36,339 bases of DNA from Chitinophagaceae bacterium (GTDB lineage Bacteria; Bacteroidota; Bacteroidia; Chitinophagales; Chitinophagaceae), in NCBI GenBank assembly GCA_024643655.1, contig JAHEMM010000018.1:1-36339 (forward strand), in the 5' to 3' direction. Below the pieces are notes generated by a model. The model did no database searches and was not told the DNA's origin. It saw only the letters and a list, made by a program, of their open reading frames with translations. A program made the position numbers and the translations under genes. Shown one piece after another: positions 14,043 to 21,737 of this stretch (position 1 is the first letter of the stretch; the number at the start of each line of letters is the position of its first letter).

Positions 14043-14732
14043 TTGGACAAAATCCAAATTATAGAAAAGCTTTTTTCATTTACGCTACTTTATTCTTTTT
14101 TACTTATTGCTCTACTTGCTTTTTTTAATAAACAGAGAAATAGTAAATTAATAATCGCTTTGGCTCTATATGGCATCGTCTTCTTTTTATTCCTTTTCTT
14201 CTATTTTGACATTCCGAAAGAATACAGAAAGGCTCAACAAACTGTTTATACTGCATTAGAATATTCCTTTTTTGCATATATTTTTTTTAGCATCATCAAT
14301 AATTTAAAAGCCAGAAGAATTATTATACTCTGCTCAATAATTTTTATCCTTTTTCAAATTGTTTATCACTTTACCTCATCACTTCAAAAAATTGATTCCA
14401 TACCGATTGGGATTGAAACAATATTTATACTTGTTTATGTTTTCTTATATTTCAATCAAAATTTCAAATACAATTTATCTGAAAACTTATATGAATATTC
14501 AAGCTTTTGGCTAATTGTAGGTATTATTATCTATTTGGGATTTGGATTTTTCTTCAATATTTTAGCTAATAACTTAACAGCAGAAGAATTCGAAAAATAT
14601 TGGCATTACACATATCTTACTGAAATCATAAAAAACATCTTATTCGCACTGGTTGTTTTAGGTTTTTTTAAGGAAAAGAAAAATCAAAGTCAATTAATAG
14701 AAAGAGATATACCAAACCTTGATATGATCTAA
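14043..14732 (+). CDS. Seven-TM integral membrane protein, probable sensory partner of the adjacent histidine kinase
   Basis: 229 residues, almost entirely hydrophobic, with seven predicted membrane helices at about 8-28, 33-55, 67-88, 90-113, 119-138, 150-173 and 190-210, and short charged loops. There is no catalytic or known sensor motif. Translation starts at TTG (TTGGACAAAATC gives MDKI); no ATG fits. The histidine kinase begins 20 bases after the stop, and that kinase has one membrane helix and no input domain of its own. I infer that this protein supplies the sensing part in a separate chain. It is otherwise an unknown membrane protein. Confidence 0.7.
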   Translation: MDKIQIIEKLFSFTLLYSFLLIALLAFFNKQRNSKLIIALALYGIVFFLFLFFYFDIPKEYRKAQQTVYTALEYSFFAYIFFSIINNLKARRIIILCSIIFILFQIVYHFTSSLQKIDSIPIGIETIFILVYVFLYFNQNFKYNLSENLYEYSSFWLIVGIIIYLGFGFFFNILANNLTAEEFEKYWHYTYLTEIIKNILFALVVLGFFKEKKNQSQLIERDIPNLDMI

Positions 14733-14752
14733 ACATCCACCACCTATTCATT

Positions 14753-15577
14753 ATGTTCTTCCTACAAGTTTCTAAAGCCTCTACCTCCACCATTTTGTTT
14801 TTAGGAACAATAGGCATGATTGTGCTGGTAGTTGGTCTTATTTTCTTTCTGGTAATGCACCAACGCCGGGTACTCGGTTTCCATAAAAAAATACAACAAA
14901 TGGAAGCTGAACAGCAAAAGATATTGCTTAATGCTTCTATTAAATTTCAGGAGGAAGAGCGACAACGTCTGGCCGCCGATCTTCATGATGATGCCGGCCC
15001 GCTATTGGCTACGGCCCGTCTATATCTGAATGAGAATCTTGTAAACCAGGATAAAGCCACGCAACTGCAATCAATTGCTCAAACCCGGCAGATCATTGAT
15101 GATACGATACAATTGGTTCGCAATATCAGCCATAGTTTAATGCCGCCAACGCTAAAGAATTTTGGTTTAGAATCAGCCATCAACGATCTTTTTCAAAAAA
15201 TCAGCGGTTCAGGATGCATCAATGCAAGCAGCCGCTTTCATGATTACAATGGAAGACTGAAAGAAGAAAAGGAACTTATCATCTTCCGTGTGGTGCAGGA
15301 GCTTATTAATAATATTCTAAAACATAGTAATTCCAGCTTTATACATCTCACACAGAATGTTCATGAAGATAAATTTTACTTGCGCATTCATCATGATGGA
15401 CGAGGTATTGTTCAGTCCGATTTTGATAACCTGACTAAAAGTAATGTAGGCCTCGGCCTGAAAAATATTACAAGCCGTTTACGGCTGGTTCAAGGAAAAA
15501 TCAATTTTGAAAAAGATATTTCGCAAGCATATTATAAAGTTACCCTTGAACTTCCCAGAGACAAAACTGATGATTAA
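14753..15577 (+). CDS. Sensor histidine kinase, HisKA_3 / NarX-LiaS type
   Basis: 274 residues. One membrane helix (about 12-35) is followed directly by a short coiled linker (about 45-70) and the HisKA_3 dimerisation domain, with the phospho-acceptor H78 in RLAADLHDDAGPLLA. The ATPase domain has the N box QELINNILKHSN (182-193), the G1 motif DGRGI (215-219) and the G2 motif GLGLKNI (233-239). No PAS, GAF or extracytoplasmic domain is present. Kinases of this class phosphorylate NarL-type regulators, and one begins 66 bases downstream. The 7-TM gene 20 bases upstream may provide input. Confidence 0.92.
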   Translation: MFFLQVSKASTSTILFLGTIGMIVLVVGLIFFLVMHQRRVLGFHKKIQQMEAEQQKILLNASIKFQEEERQRLAADLHDDAGPLLATARLYLNENLVNQDKATQLQSIAQTRQIIDDTIQLVRNISHSLMPPTLKNFGLESAINDLFQKISGSGCINASSRFHDYNGRLKEEKELIIFRVVQELINNILKHSNSSFIHLTQNVHEDKFYLRIHHDGRGIVQSDFDNLTKSNVGLGLKNITSRLRLVQGKINFEKDISQAYYKVTLELPRDKTDD

Positions 15578-15610
15578 TATGAAAACTCAATTGTACGTTA
15601 AATTGAGGAA

Positions 15611-15639
15611 TTGATAAACCCAACAAACATTTAACTTTG
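15611..15639 (+). promoter_or_regulatory. Promoter predicted to give a leaderless response regulator mRNA
   Basis: TTG (15611-15613), 18 bases, then TAACTTTG (15632-15639), a full match to the Bacteroidetes consensus. Only four bases separate it from the ATG at 15644, so transcription should start at or within a few bases of the start codon. Confidence 0.6.
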
Positions 15640-15643
15640 TACA

Positions 15644-16294
15644 ATGGCAGTAATTAAAGTAGCTATTGCAGACGATCACAAGATATTCAGAAAAGGAGTT
15701 ATTCTTTCACTTCGCCCATTTACCAATATCAATTTTGTGCAAGAGGCAGAAAACGGAGAAGATTTATTAAATGGCTTACCTGAATCAAATCCAGATGTTG
15801 TATTGATGGATCTGCGCATGCCGGGAAAAGATGGAATAGAAGCAACCAAAACGATCAGTAAGCAATATCCCCAAATAAAAGTATTGGTATTAAGTATGTA
15901 TGAAGATGAACGTTTTGTCTATCACCTGATGGAAAATGGGGCTAATGGTTATCTGCTTAAAAATTCTGAACCTAATGAGATCCGTAGAGCCATCATGGAA
16001 GTTTCTGAAAAAGGGTACTATCTTAATAATTTTGTAAACCGTATTCTACTAAAGAAATCACATGCCCGTCAAAAGGTTATACCATCTCTTAACAGCGAGG
16101 TAACTTTAAGTGATAAAGAAAAAGATGTACTACGTTTTATCTGTATGGAATTTACAGCAGCAGAAATTGCAAAGAAAATGGAAATAAGTCCAAGAACAGT
16201 AGAGGCAATTAAAGACAGATTGATGGAACGATTTGGTTGTAAGAATACTGCAGGTCTTGTGTTCTTTGCTGTAAAAAATAATCTGATCGACTAA
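15644..16294 (+). CDS. NarL/FixJ-type response regulator with LuxR helix-turn-helix, probable partner of the adjacent kinase
   Basis: 216 residues. Receiver with D10-D11, phospho-acceptor D56 in LMDLRMP, S84-like switch (LVLSMY) and the conserved lysine in YLLKN. Output domain with LSDKEKDVLRFI and SPRTVEAIKDRLMERFG. It follows the kinase on the same strand but has its own strong promoter match directly at its start codon, so it may be expressed both with and apart from the kinase. Its stop codon overlaps that of the convergent CoA-transferase subunit B. It is paralogous to the two minus-strand regulators at 10383 and 12446. Confidence 0.92.
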   Translation: MAVIKVAIADDHKIFRKGVILSLRPFTNINFVQEAENGEDLLNGLPESNPDVVLMDLRMPGKDGIEATKTISKQYPQIKVLVLSMYEDERFVYHLMENGANGYLLKNSEPNEIRRAIMEVSEKGYYLNNFVNRILLKKSHARQKVIPSLNSEVTLSDKEKDVLRFICMEFTAAEIAKKMEISPRTVEAIKDRLMERFGCKNTAGLVFFAVKNNLID

Positions 16295-16950
16295 ACAAAT
16301 TGTATTTCAGGAATTTCACCGTTAACTATTAATCTCCCAGTTGTTTTTTCTTTTATTTCTTCAACTGAAACTCCGGGTGCCCTTTCCAATAACATAAAGC
16401 CTTGTGGAGTTACCTCCAACACTGCAATATCAGTAACTATTTTTTTAATACATTTTACACCTGTTAGTGGAAGTGTACAAGCAGGTAATAACTTAGAGGC
16501 TCCTTTAGGGTTTGTATGCATCATCGCTACTATAATATTTTGGGCACTAGCCACCAAATCCATTGCACCGCCCATTCCTTTTACCATTTTACCGGGTATT
16601 TTCCAATTGGCAATATCACCTTGATCACTAACTTCCATTGCGCCCAATACCGTTAAATCTACTTTTCCAGCTCTAATCATCCCAAAGCTCATTGCAGAAT
16701 CGAAAAAAGCTGACCCCGGCAATGTAGTTATTGTTTGTTTACCTGCATTTATCATGTCTGCATCTTCATCTCCTTCCAATGGGAATGGCCCCATTCCTAA
16801 TAATCCATTCTCACTTTGTAATACTACATTCACTCCTTCAGGAATATAATTTGCAACCAACGTTGGTATTCCAATACCCAAGTTGACATAATATCCATCT
16901 TTTAATTCTTTTGCAATACGTTGTGCTATTTGTTCTTTTGTAAGTGCCAT
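16291..16950 (-). CDS. scoB: 3-oxoacid CoA-transferase subunit B
   Basis: 219 residues, usual for the beta subunit of succinyl-CoA:3-ketoacid (or acetate/acetoacetate) CoA-transferases. The catalytic glutamate is E47 in QSENGLLG, which forms the glutamyl-CoA thioester. Other signatures are VNLGIGIPTLVANY (22-35) and GMGGAMDLV. With subunit A it moves CoA between succinate or acetate and acetoacetate, in ketone-body or branched-chain amino acid catabolism. It lies 39 bases after subunit A, so the two are co-transcribed. The choice of donor (succinyl-CoA versus acetyl-CoA) is not decided by sequence. Confidence 0.93.
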   Translation of the reverse strand: MALTKEQIAQRIAKELKDGYYVNLGIGIPTLVANYIPEGVNVVLQSENGLLGMGPFPLEGDEDADMINAGKQTITTLPGSAFFDSAMSFGMIRAGKVDLTVLGAMEVSDQGDIANWKIPGKMVKGMGGAMDLVASAQNIIVAMMHTNPKGASKLLPACTLPLTGVKCIKKIVTDIAVLEVTPQGFMLLERAPGVSVEEIKEKTTGRLIVNGEIPEIQFV

Positions 16951-16989
16951 AAATTCATTTTTACCTTAAACTTTTTTGCCTTTCGTTTT

Positions 16990-17685
16990 CTACGACTTTC
17001 TAACTGTACGCTGTTCTATTCTCTTCTCATAGTTTTTCCCTTGAAATATTCTATGCACATAAATGCCGGGAACATGAATATTATTGGGGTCAAGTTCGCC
17101 AGAAGGCACTAATTCTTCTACTTCTGCAATTGTTATTTTGCCCGCCATTGCCATTAAAGGATTAAAATTTCTAGCAGTAGCCTTAAAAATTAAATTGCCG
17201 TCAGCATCACCTTTCCAGGCTTTTACCAATGCAAAATCTGCATCAAAAGCAAATTCTAATAAATAATCTTTCCCATTAAAATTTCTAACTTCTTTACCTG
17301 TTGCTACCTCTGTTCCAACACCAGCTGGTGTAAAAATTGCCGGGATTCCATATCCTGCAGCCATACATCTTGTAGCCAAAGTTCCTTGTGGTATTAATTC
17401 TACTTCCAGTTCTCCGCTTAATAATTGTCTTTCAAATTCTGCATTTTCGCCGACATAAGAAGATATCATTTTTTTAACTTGCTTCTTTTGCAACATCAAA
17501 CCTATTCCAAAATCATCCACCCCGGCATTATTAGATATGCAAGTAAGGTTTTTTACACCTTTTTTTACAAGGGCAGCAATACTATTCTCAGGAATACCAC
17601 ATAAACCAAAACCACCAAGCATAAGTATAGCATCATCTTTTATATCATGTATTGCAATTTCAGCATTGTCAACAATTTTATTCAT
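16990..17685 (-). CDS. scoA: 3-oxoacid CoA-transferase subunit A
   Basis: About 231 residues from the ATG at 17685; the frame is open to a TTG at 17715, but MNKIVDNAEIA is the usual N-terminus. The CoA-binding loop GGFGLCGIPENSI, then SNNAGVDDFGIG and the TPAGVGTEVATGKE region are characteristic of the alpha subunit. It forms the heteromeric enzyme with scoB directly downstream. The upstream gap contains an inverted repeat (17777-17804) about 90 bases from the start, which may be a terminator of the previous gene or a regulator site; no TAnnTTTG box was found. Confidence 0.93.
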   Translation of the reverse strand: MNKIVDNAEIAIHDIKDDAILMLGGFGLCGIPENSIAALVKKGVKNLTCISNNAGVDDFGIGLMLQKKQVKKMISSYVGENAEFERQLLSGELEVELIPQGTLATRCMAAGYGIPAIFTPAGVGTEVATGKEVRNFNGKDYLLEFAFDADFALVKAWKGDADGNLIFKATARNFNPLMAMAGKITIAEVEELVPSGELDPNNIHVPGIYVHRIFQGKNYEKRIEQRTVRKS

Positions 17686-17776
17686 CTTATTTTTTTTGCT
17701 TGAAAATATTATCAATTATTTCACTTCGATAGTAATAAAATTACTGAACTTAATGGAAAAAAAATAATGATGGTAT

Positions 17777-17804
17777 TAATTACTACTAAATAGTAGCGTA
17801 ATTA
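17777..17804. repeat. Large inverted repeat upstream of scoA
   Basis: Outer arms TAATTA (17777-17782 and 17799-17804) and inner arms CTACTA (17783-17788) and TAGTAG (17791-17796) pair around AA, with a two-base bulge (CG). On the minus strand a run of eight T begins about 12 bases beyond, so it may be a weak terminator for the DUF4296 gene or an operator for scoAB. Confidence 0.45.
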
Positions 17805-17852
17805 GATGTCGATAATTCTATTTGAGTAAAAGCAATAGATGTATACAATACA

Positions 17853-18209
17853 TTAATCAATCATTTCGATCACCTTTATTTCAGATTCACTTCTTAAAGA
17901 ATCCATTATAGGCTGAAGTAAGGCAGGATGTTCTTTATAAAAAGTAAAACTTTTAAAAAATATTTCAGGGCTAATTTTATGAATAGCAAACACCTGATTA
18001 TATAATCGAATACTTTCTGATTCTTTTTTCTTTGTAGAGTCTATATTCAAAACAAAATTTGCCAAAAACTGATCCGCAGTCATCATATCTTTTAGTACGA
18101 CTCGCATTTTTTCCTGTGGCAAAACATTTGCCGGAACTTTATCTTTCCCTACACAATTAAATCCAACAATAGAAAAAGTGAATACCCATAAAACTTTTTT
18201 TATCCTCAT
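17853..18209 (-). CDS. DUF4296 domain protein, probable lipoprotein
   Basis: 118 residues. The N-terminal hydrophobic segment ends at C19 (IVGFNC), which could be lipidated, although the lipobox is not canonical. The rest matches the DUF4296 pattern of Bacteroidota (LPQEKMRVVLKDMMTADQFL, then a short helical repeat with FFKSFTFYKEHP). The function of this family is unknown. Its start overlaps the stop of the DUF4835 gene by 4 bases, so translation is coupled and the two belong to one operon. Confidence 0.75.
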   Translation of the reverse strand: MRIKKVLWVFTFSIVGFNCVGKDKVPANVLPQEKMRVVLKDMMTADQFLANFVLNIDSTKKKESESIRLYNQVFAIHKISPEIFFKSFTFYKEHPALLQPIMDSLRSESEIKVIEMID

Positions 18210-19123
18210 TTCAGATCTTTATACTCTTGTGTATGACTAATGTCAACTTTAATTAAAATTTCCCTGGCCCTGCTTTTTATTTCTGACGAAGCCTTGCTAA
18301 ATACTTTTACAATTTCATTGCTTTTGCCCTGAAAAAAAAACTGCATAACCATGGAATTTGGATTTTCTACGTTAACTGAATTCAGGTAATTCAGGCAATT
18401 AAGAATACCTGTTCTTCCTGCTTCTTCATTTTCAAAAATCAGATCCATACCTGTCCTGTAATAAGCATAAAATGCGTCATGCACCAATGCATACCTGCTG
18501 CTATTTAAGTTTTCTGCCAGCCAATAACGGTTACGTAAACTCTCAAATGACTTCCATCCAGAAATATCTCTGCTATCAGGTGCATTGTTAACAATGTTCC
18601 AAGCTTTTTGAAAATAGGCATCTCCTCCTCTTGGTGAAAAAGAATCTTTATCCAAACCAATAATTATATTCACATAATAAGCAAGTATTGCTGTGATATT
18701 AGCTACCATTGGATCATTACCTTGTACTCGATTCTCATTAAATTCAATAGGCTGAAATTCTATATATTTAAATACTACATTATCATCAAGAAAATTTACG
18801 ATGGGAGAGTCATATGTTGTATTGTATATTGGACGTGCAGACTGTACCGTTAATTTCCCTTTGTAAACGTTGTTACCTAGATCCTGTTCTATTGTCAAAA
18901 GAAAACTACATTGTATTTTTTCGTTAGGCTGAATAATATCATTTGTCCATCTACGATTATTTAAAAAGTTTGTTAACCCGGTTTGTAAGGTTTGAAATAC
19001 TTTGCGATCAGTAGTTGTGCTTACTTTACTTGTTATAACTGAAAACCGGGCTTGTAACTCCTGTGCCTGAATAAAAGATGCCATTCCAATAAAAAAGATT
19101 AGCAACATTTTTCTTTTAAGCAT
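18206..19123 (-). CDS. DUF4835 family secreted protein
   Basis: 305 residues with a signal peptide (about 1-20, FIGMASFIQAQ). The body matches DUF4835, with the family's FLNNRRWTND, FNENRVQGNDP and ILAYYVNIIIGLDKDSFSPRGG segments. The protein should be periplasmic or outer-membrane associated. In Bacteroidota it usually lies next to coaBC and recN, and here the start overlaps the end of coaBC by 8 bases. Function is not established. The conserved link with bamD and the omega subunit may reflect a shared regulation rather than a shared process. Confidence 0.85.
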   Translation of the reverse strand: MLKRKMLLIFFIGMASFIQAQELQARFSVITSKVSTTTDRKVFQTLQTGLTNFLNNRRWTNDIIQPNEKIQCSFLLTIEQDLGNNVYKGKLTVQSARPIYNTTYDSPIVNFLDDNVVFKYIEFQPIEFNENRVQGNDPMVANITAILAYYVNIIIGLDKDSFSPRGGDAYFQKAWNIVNNAPDSRDISGWKSFESLRNRYWLAENLNSSRYALVHDAFYAYYRTGMDLIFENEEAGRTGILNCLNYLNSVNVENPNSMVMQFFFQGKSNEIVKVFSKASSEIKSRAREILIKVDISHTQEYKDLK

Positions 19124-20312
19124 AATAAAGGTTAATTATAGTGTCAATAATATCTTTTGCCACGGCTGATTTAGATTTATTTTCAAACCGGAATTCTTTC
19201 CCCTCTTTTTCGAAAATAGTAATCTTATTAGTATCATGTCCAAAACCTGCTCCGCTCTCTTTTAATGAATTCAACACAATGAGATCAGCATTTTTAGCGA
19301 TTAATTTTTCTTTTGCAAATACTTCTTCATTGTTCGTTTCTAAAGCAAAACCAACAAGAATCTGCCCTTTTTCCTTCCTCTCCCCTAGTGTTTTAAGAAT
19401 ATCTCTTGTTTTTTCCAATTCAATAACTAATGTCTTTTCTTTCTTCTTAATCTTATCAGCCGCCTTTTTTATTGGTGCATAATCGGCAACGGCAGCAGCC
19501 ATTATCGTAATTTCAGCATCTTTAAAATTACTTATACAAGCAGAATGCATCTCATCAGCAGTAGTTACATTAACTAGATTAATCCCTTTTTCTGAAAAAG
19601 GAATTTGCGTTGGACCAAGAATTAAAGTAACAAAAGCTCCTTTTCCCTTCAATTCTTTTGCTAAAGCCATTCCCATTTTCCCAGAAGAATGATTACCAAT
19701 AAAACGAACTGGATCCAGTGCTTCGTATGTAGGTCCGGCAGTTACAACTACTTTTTTACCTCTTAATGGACTGCTCAAAAAAAAATTAGTTGTCAGGAAA
19801 TCTATAATATTATCTGGCTCTGCCATTCTTCCGTCACCATATAAACCACTGGCTAGATCGCCTTTTTCTACTGGTATTATTTTATTACCATACGACAATA
19901 GCTTTTCAATATTATTTTTTGTAGCTGGATGATGCCACATATCTTCATCCATTGCTGGTGCAGCCACTACAGGACAAGTCGCAGATAAATAAACAGCCAA
20001 TAATAAATTATCACATAGCCCGTTTGCCATTTTTGCAAGGGTATTGCAGCTTAGAGGTGCTATTAACATTATATCGGCCCACCTTCCCAACATTACATGA
20101 TTAGACCAGCTTTGTTCATCAAACAATTCTATCTGCACTTCATTACGACTTAATGTAGAAAGTGTAAGTGAAGAGACGAAATCTGCTGAAGATGGTGTCA
20201 TTATCACTTTTACCTCAGCTCCGGCTTTAACAAGTGCTCTGACAAGATATATAGACTTATATGCAGCTATACTGCCTGTAATACCAACTATTATTTTTTT
20301 TCCATGTAACAT
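19116..20312 (-). CDS. coaBC: Bifunctional phosphopantothenoylcysteine decarboxylase / phosphopantothenate-cysteine ligase
   Basis: About 398 residues from the ATG at 20312; an in-frame ATG at 20330 is possible, but MLHGKKIIVGITGSIAAYK is the usual start. The N-terminal CoaC flavodomain has the catalytic H72 (SNHVMLGRW) and PAMDEDMW (119-126), where enzymes such as E. coli have Asn in PxMNxxMW. The substrate clamp reads GDLASGLYGDGRMAEP, with no cysteine at the usual place. The CoaB domain begins near 185 (VVVTAGPTYEALDPVRFIGNHSSGKMG). Both reactions belong to coenzyme A synthesis. A terminator separates it from the omega gene. Confidence 0.93.
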   Translation of the reverse strand: MLHGKKIIVGITGSIAAYKSIYLVRALVKAGAEVKVIMTPSSADFVSSLTLSTLSRNEVQIELFDEQSWSNHVMLGRWADIMLIAPLSCNTLAKMANGLCDNLLLAVYLSATCPVVAAPAMDEDMWHHPATKNNIEKLLSYGNKIIPVEKGDLASGLYGDGRMAEPDNIIDFLTTNFFLSSPLRGKKVVVTAGPTYEALDPVRFIGNHSSGKMGMALAKELKGKGAFVTLILGPTQIPFSEKGINLVNVTTADEMHSACISNFKDAEITIMAAAVADYAPIKKAADKIKKKEKTLVIELEKTRDILKTLGERKEKGQILVGFALETNNEEVFAKEKLIAKNADLIVLNSLKESGAGFGHDTNKITIFEKEGKEFRFENKSKSAVAKDIIDTIINLYYA

Positions 20313-20370
20313 ACTTTTCAAAAATACCATTTAGTTATAAAAGCTCATAACGTATTTAATAAATGCATCC

Positions 20371-20401
20371 AAAAAGAAAAAGCGACAGAATTCTGTCGCT
20401 T
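20371..20401 (-). terminator. Intrinsic terminator after the omega subunit gene
   Basis: A perfect 22-base palindrome (20380-20401) with arms AAGCGACAGAA and TTCTGTCGCTT is followed on the minus strand by a T-rich run (TTTTCTTTTT). It lies 23 bases after the omega stop codon and should separate bamD-rpoZ from coaBC. Confidence 0.8.
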
Positions 20402-20424
20402 AATAGATTAAATTTTAGCAAAGC

Positions 20425-20766
20425 TTAACTAAATAACTCATCATCACTTTTACGGAAATAGACCTTATCTTCCATAAACTCCTGTGTAGCTAATAATGCT
20501 GGATTGGGCATTTTTTCATATGCCTTTGAAATTTCAATTTGCTCTTTATTCTCATGAATTTCTTCAAGGCTATCAGTATGACTAGCAAACTCTTCTAATT
20601 TGCTATGTAATTCCTCTTTAATTGAGATATTTATCTGATTTGCTCTTTTTCCAACGATGGAAATAGATTCATACAAGTTTCCAGTTTTGACTTTTAAATC
20701 ATTCAGATTACGAGTTTCTACATTATTAGTAATACCCGCACTTAAGTGTCTCCTTAATTTACTCAT
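20425..20766 (-). CDS. rpoZ: RNA polymerase omega subunit-like protein
   Basis: 113 residues. The central part (LKVKTGNLYESISIVGKRANQI) matches the Rpb6/omega family found in Bacteroidota, where it lies between bamD and coaBC as it does here. Omega binds the beta-prime C-terminus and helps RNA polymerase assembly. The C-terminal half is charged and ends in YFRKSDDELF, typical for the phylum. The start overlaps the bamD stop by 8 bases, so the two are translationally coupled. The terminator at 20371-20401 follows. Confidence 0.82.
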   Translation of the reverse strand: MSKLRRHLSAGITNNVETRNLNDLKVKTGNLYESISIVGKRANQINISIKEELHSKLEEFASHTDSLEEIHENKEQIEISKAYEKMPNPALLATQEFMEDKVYFRKSDDELFS

Positions 20767-21556
20767 TTGTTAAGAATTTAATATTGTTTTGCGATTGCGT
20801 ATAAAATTGTTCAACTTCTTTTTTAAGTTTACTTTCTGGAAAACGTTCAGAAAATTCATTACATTCATTTATTACCTGTGTATATCTCTCTTCTTTTTTC
20901 TCTTCTACACTCAATTCAGCAAAGCGGTAAAAAGATTTTATTATCATAAACTTATACTCATCTGCTAGTAATGACTCCGGATATGCATTTAATAAAGCCG
21001 AAAAGGTAACTCCAGCTGCTCTAAATTGTCCGAGATCATAATATAACATAGCACTTTTATAATCTTTAGTTTCAAGTTTAGCTCTGCAAATATCAATAAT
21101 TTCACCCGCCTCCTTATTTCTTACAGATCCTGGATGAGTATTAATAAAAGTTTGCATCATACCTATTGTCTTCAGTGTATTTGTTTGATCCAGTAGTGGC
21201 TTTGGCGATTGCTTATAAAAGCAGTAAGCCCGCATATAATCCACTTCTTCGGCCTTCGTGCTATTGGGAAATATCTGTAAAAAACTCTTAAACAGATTCT
21301 CTGCATTCATATAATCATTTTGATTATATGCGCAAAAGGCATACTTATAATAAATATCTTCAAACTCCTTACTAGTTTTGTAATAAGGCATTATATCTTC
21401 AAAAATCTGTTGAGCCAGGCTGTACTTTTCTTTTACAAAATACTGCTCAGCCATCCGAAGTTTATAGGCTGGGTCAGGATTTTTAAGAATCTTTGTGACT
21501 CCTTTTCCACAACTGCCTAGAAAAATTCCAATAATTAATACCCAGATAAATCTCAT
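20759..21556 (-). CDS. bamD: Outer membrane protein assembly lipoprotein BamD
   Basis: About 265 residues from the ATG at 21556; the open frame reaches a TTG at 21568, but that lies inside the predicted promoter region. The signal ends in the lipobox LGSC, with C16 lipidated. Tetratricopeptide-like repeats follow (YKLRMAEQYFVKEKYSLAQQ, YYKYAFCAYNQNDYMNAENLF, DEYKFMIIKSFYRFAELS), the usual architecture of BamD, which acts with BamA to insert beta-barrels in the outer membrane. A -7 box lies only 9 bases before the ATG. rpoZ overlaps its 3' end. Confidence 0.92.
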   Translation of the reverse strand: MRFIWVLIIGIFLGSCGKGVTKILKNPDPAYKLRMAEQYFVKEKYSLAQQIFEDIMPYYKTSKEFEDIYYKYAFCAYNQNDYMNAENLFKSFLQIFPNSTKAEEVDYMRAYCFYKQSPKPLLDQTNTLKTIGMMQTFINTHPGSVRNKEAGEIIDICRAKLETKDYKSAMLYYDLGQFRAAGVTFSALLNAYPESLLADEYKFMIIKSFYRFAELSVEEKKEERYTQVINECNEFSERFPESKLKKEVEQFYTQSQNNIKFLTNE

Positions 21557-21565
21557 AAAGGTTTG

Positions 21566-21573
21566 CAAAGTTA
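21566..21573 (-). promoter_or_regulatory. Predicted -7 box of bamD, close to the start codon
   Basis: The minus strand reads TAACTTTG, a full match, ending 9 bases before the ATG at 21556. The transcript would have a leader of only a few bases. No TTG at normal -33 spacing was seen. Confidence 0.5.
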
Positions 21574-21680
21574 ACTGTTAAAGACAAAACTTATATAAAA
21601 AAAATTAGACACCAAAAATCACCAGTTAAGATTTTGGTAAAGGATTGATTATTAATGGAAAATGATCGATATTCTTATTA

Positions 21681-21717
21681 GAAAAAGACCCCGTCTCTGA
21701 TTATGAGACGGGGTCTT
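21681..21717 (-). terminator. Strong intrinsic terminator of the OmpA-like gene
   Basis: AAGACCCCGTCTC (21685-21697) pairs with GAGACGGGGTCTT (21705-21717), a perfect 13-base-pair stem with a 7-base loop. On the minus strand it continues into TTTTTC. It lies 20 bases after the stop codon of the OmpA-like gene. Confidence 0.9.
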
Positions 21718-21737
21718 ACTATTAAGAATTTGAATTA

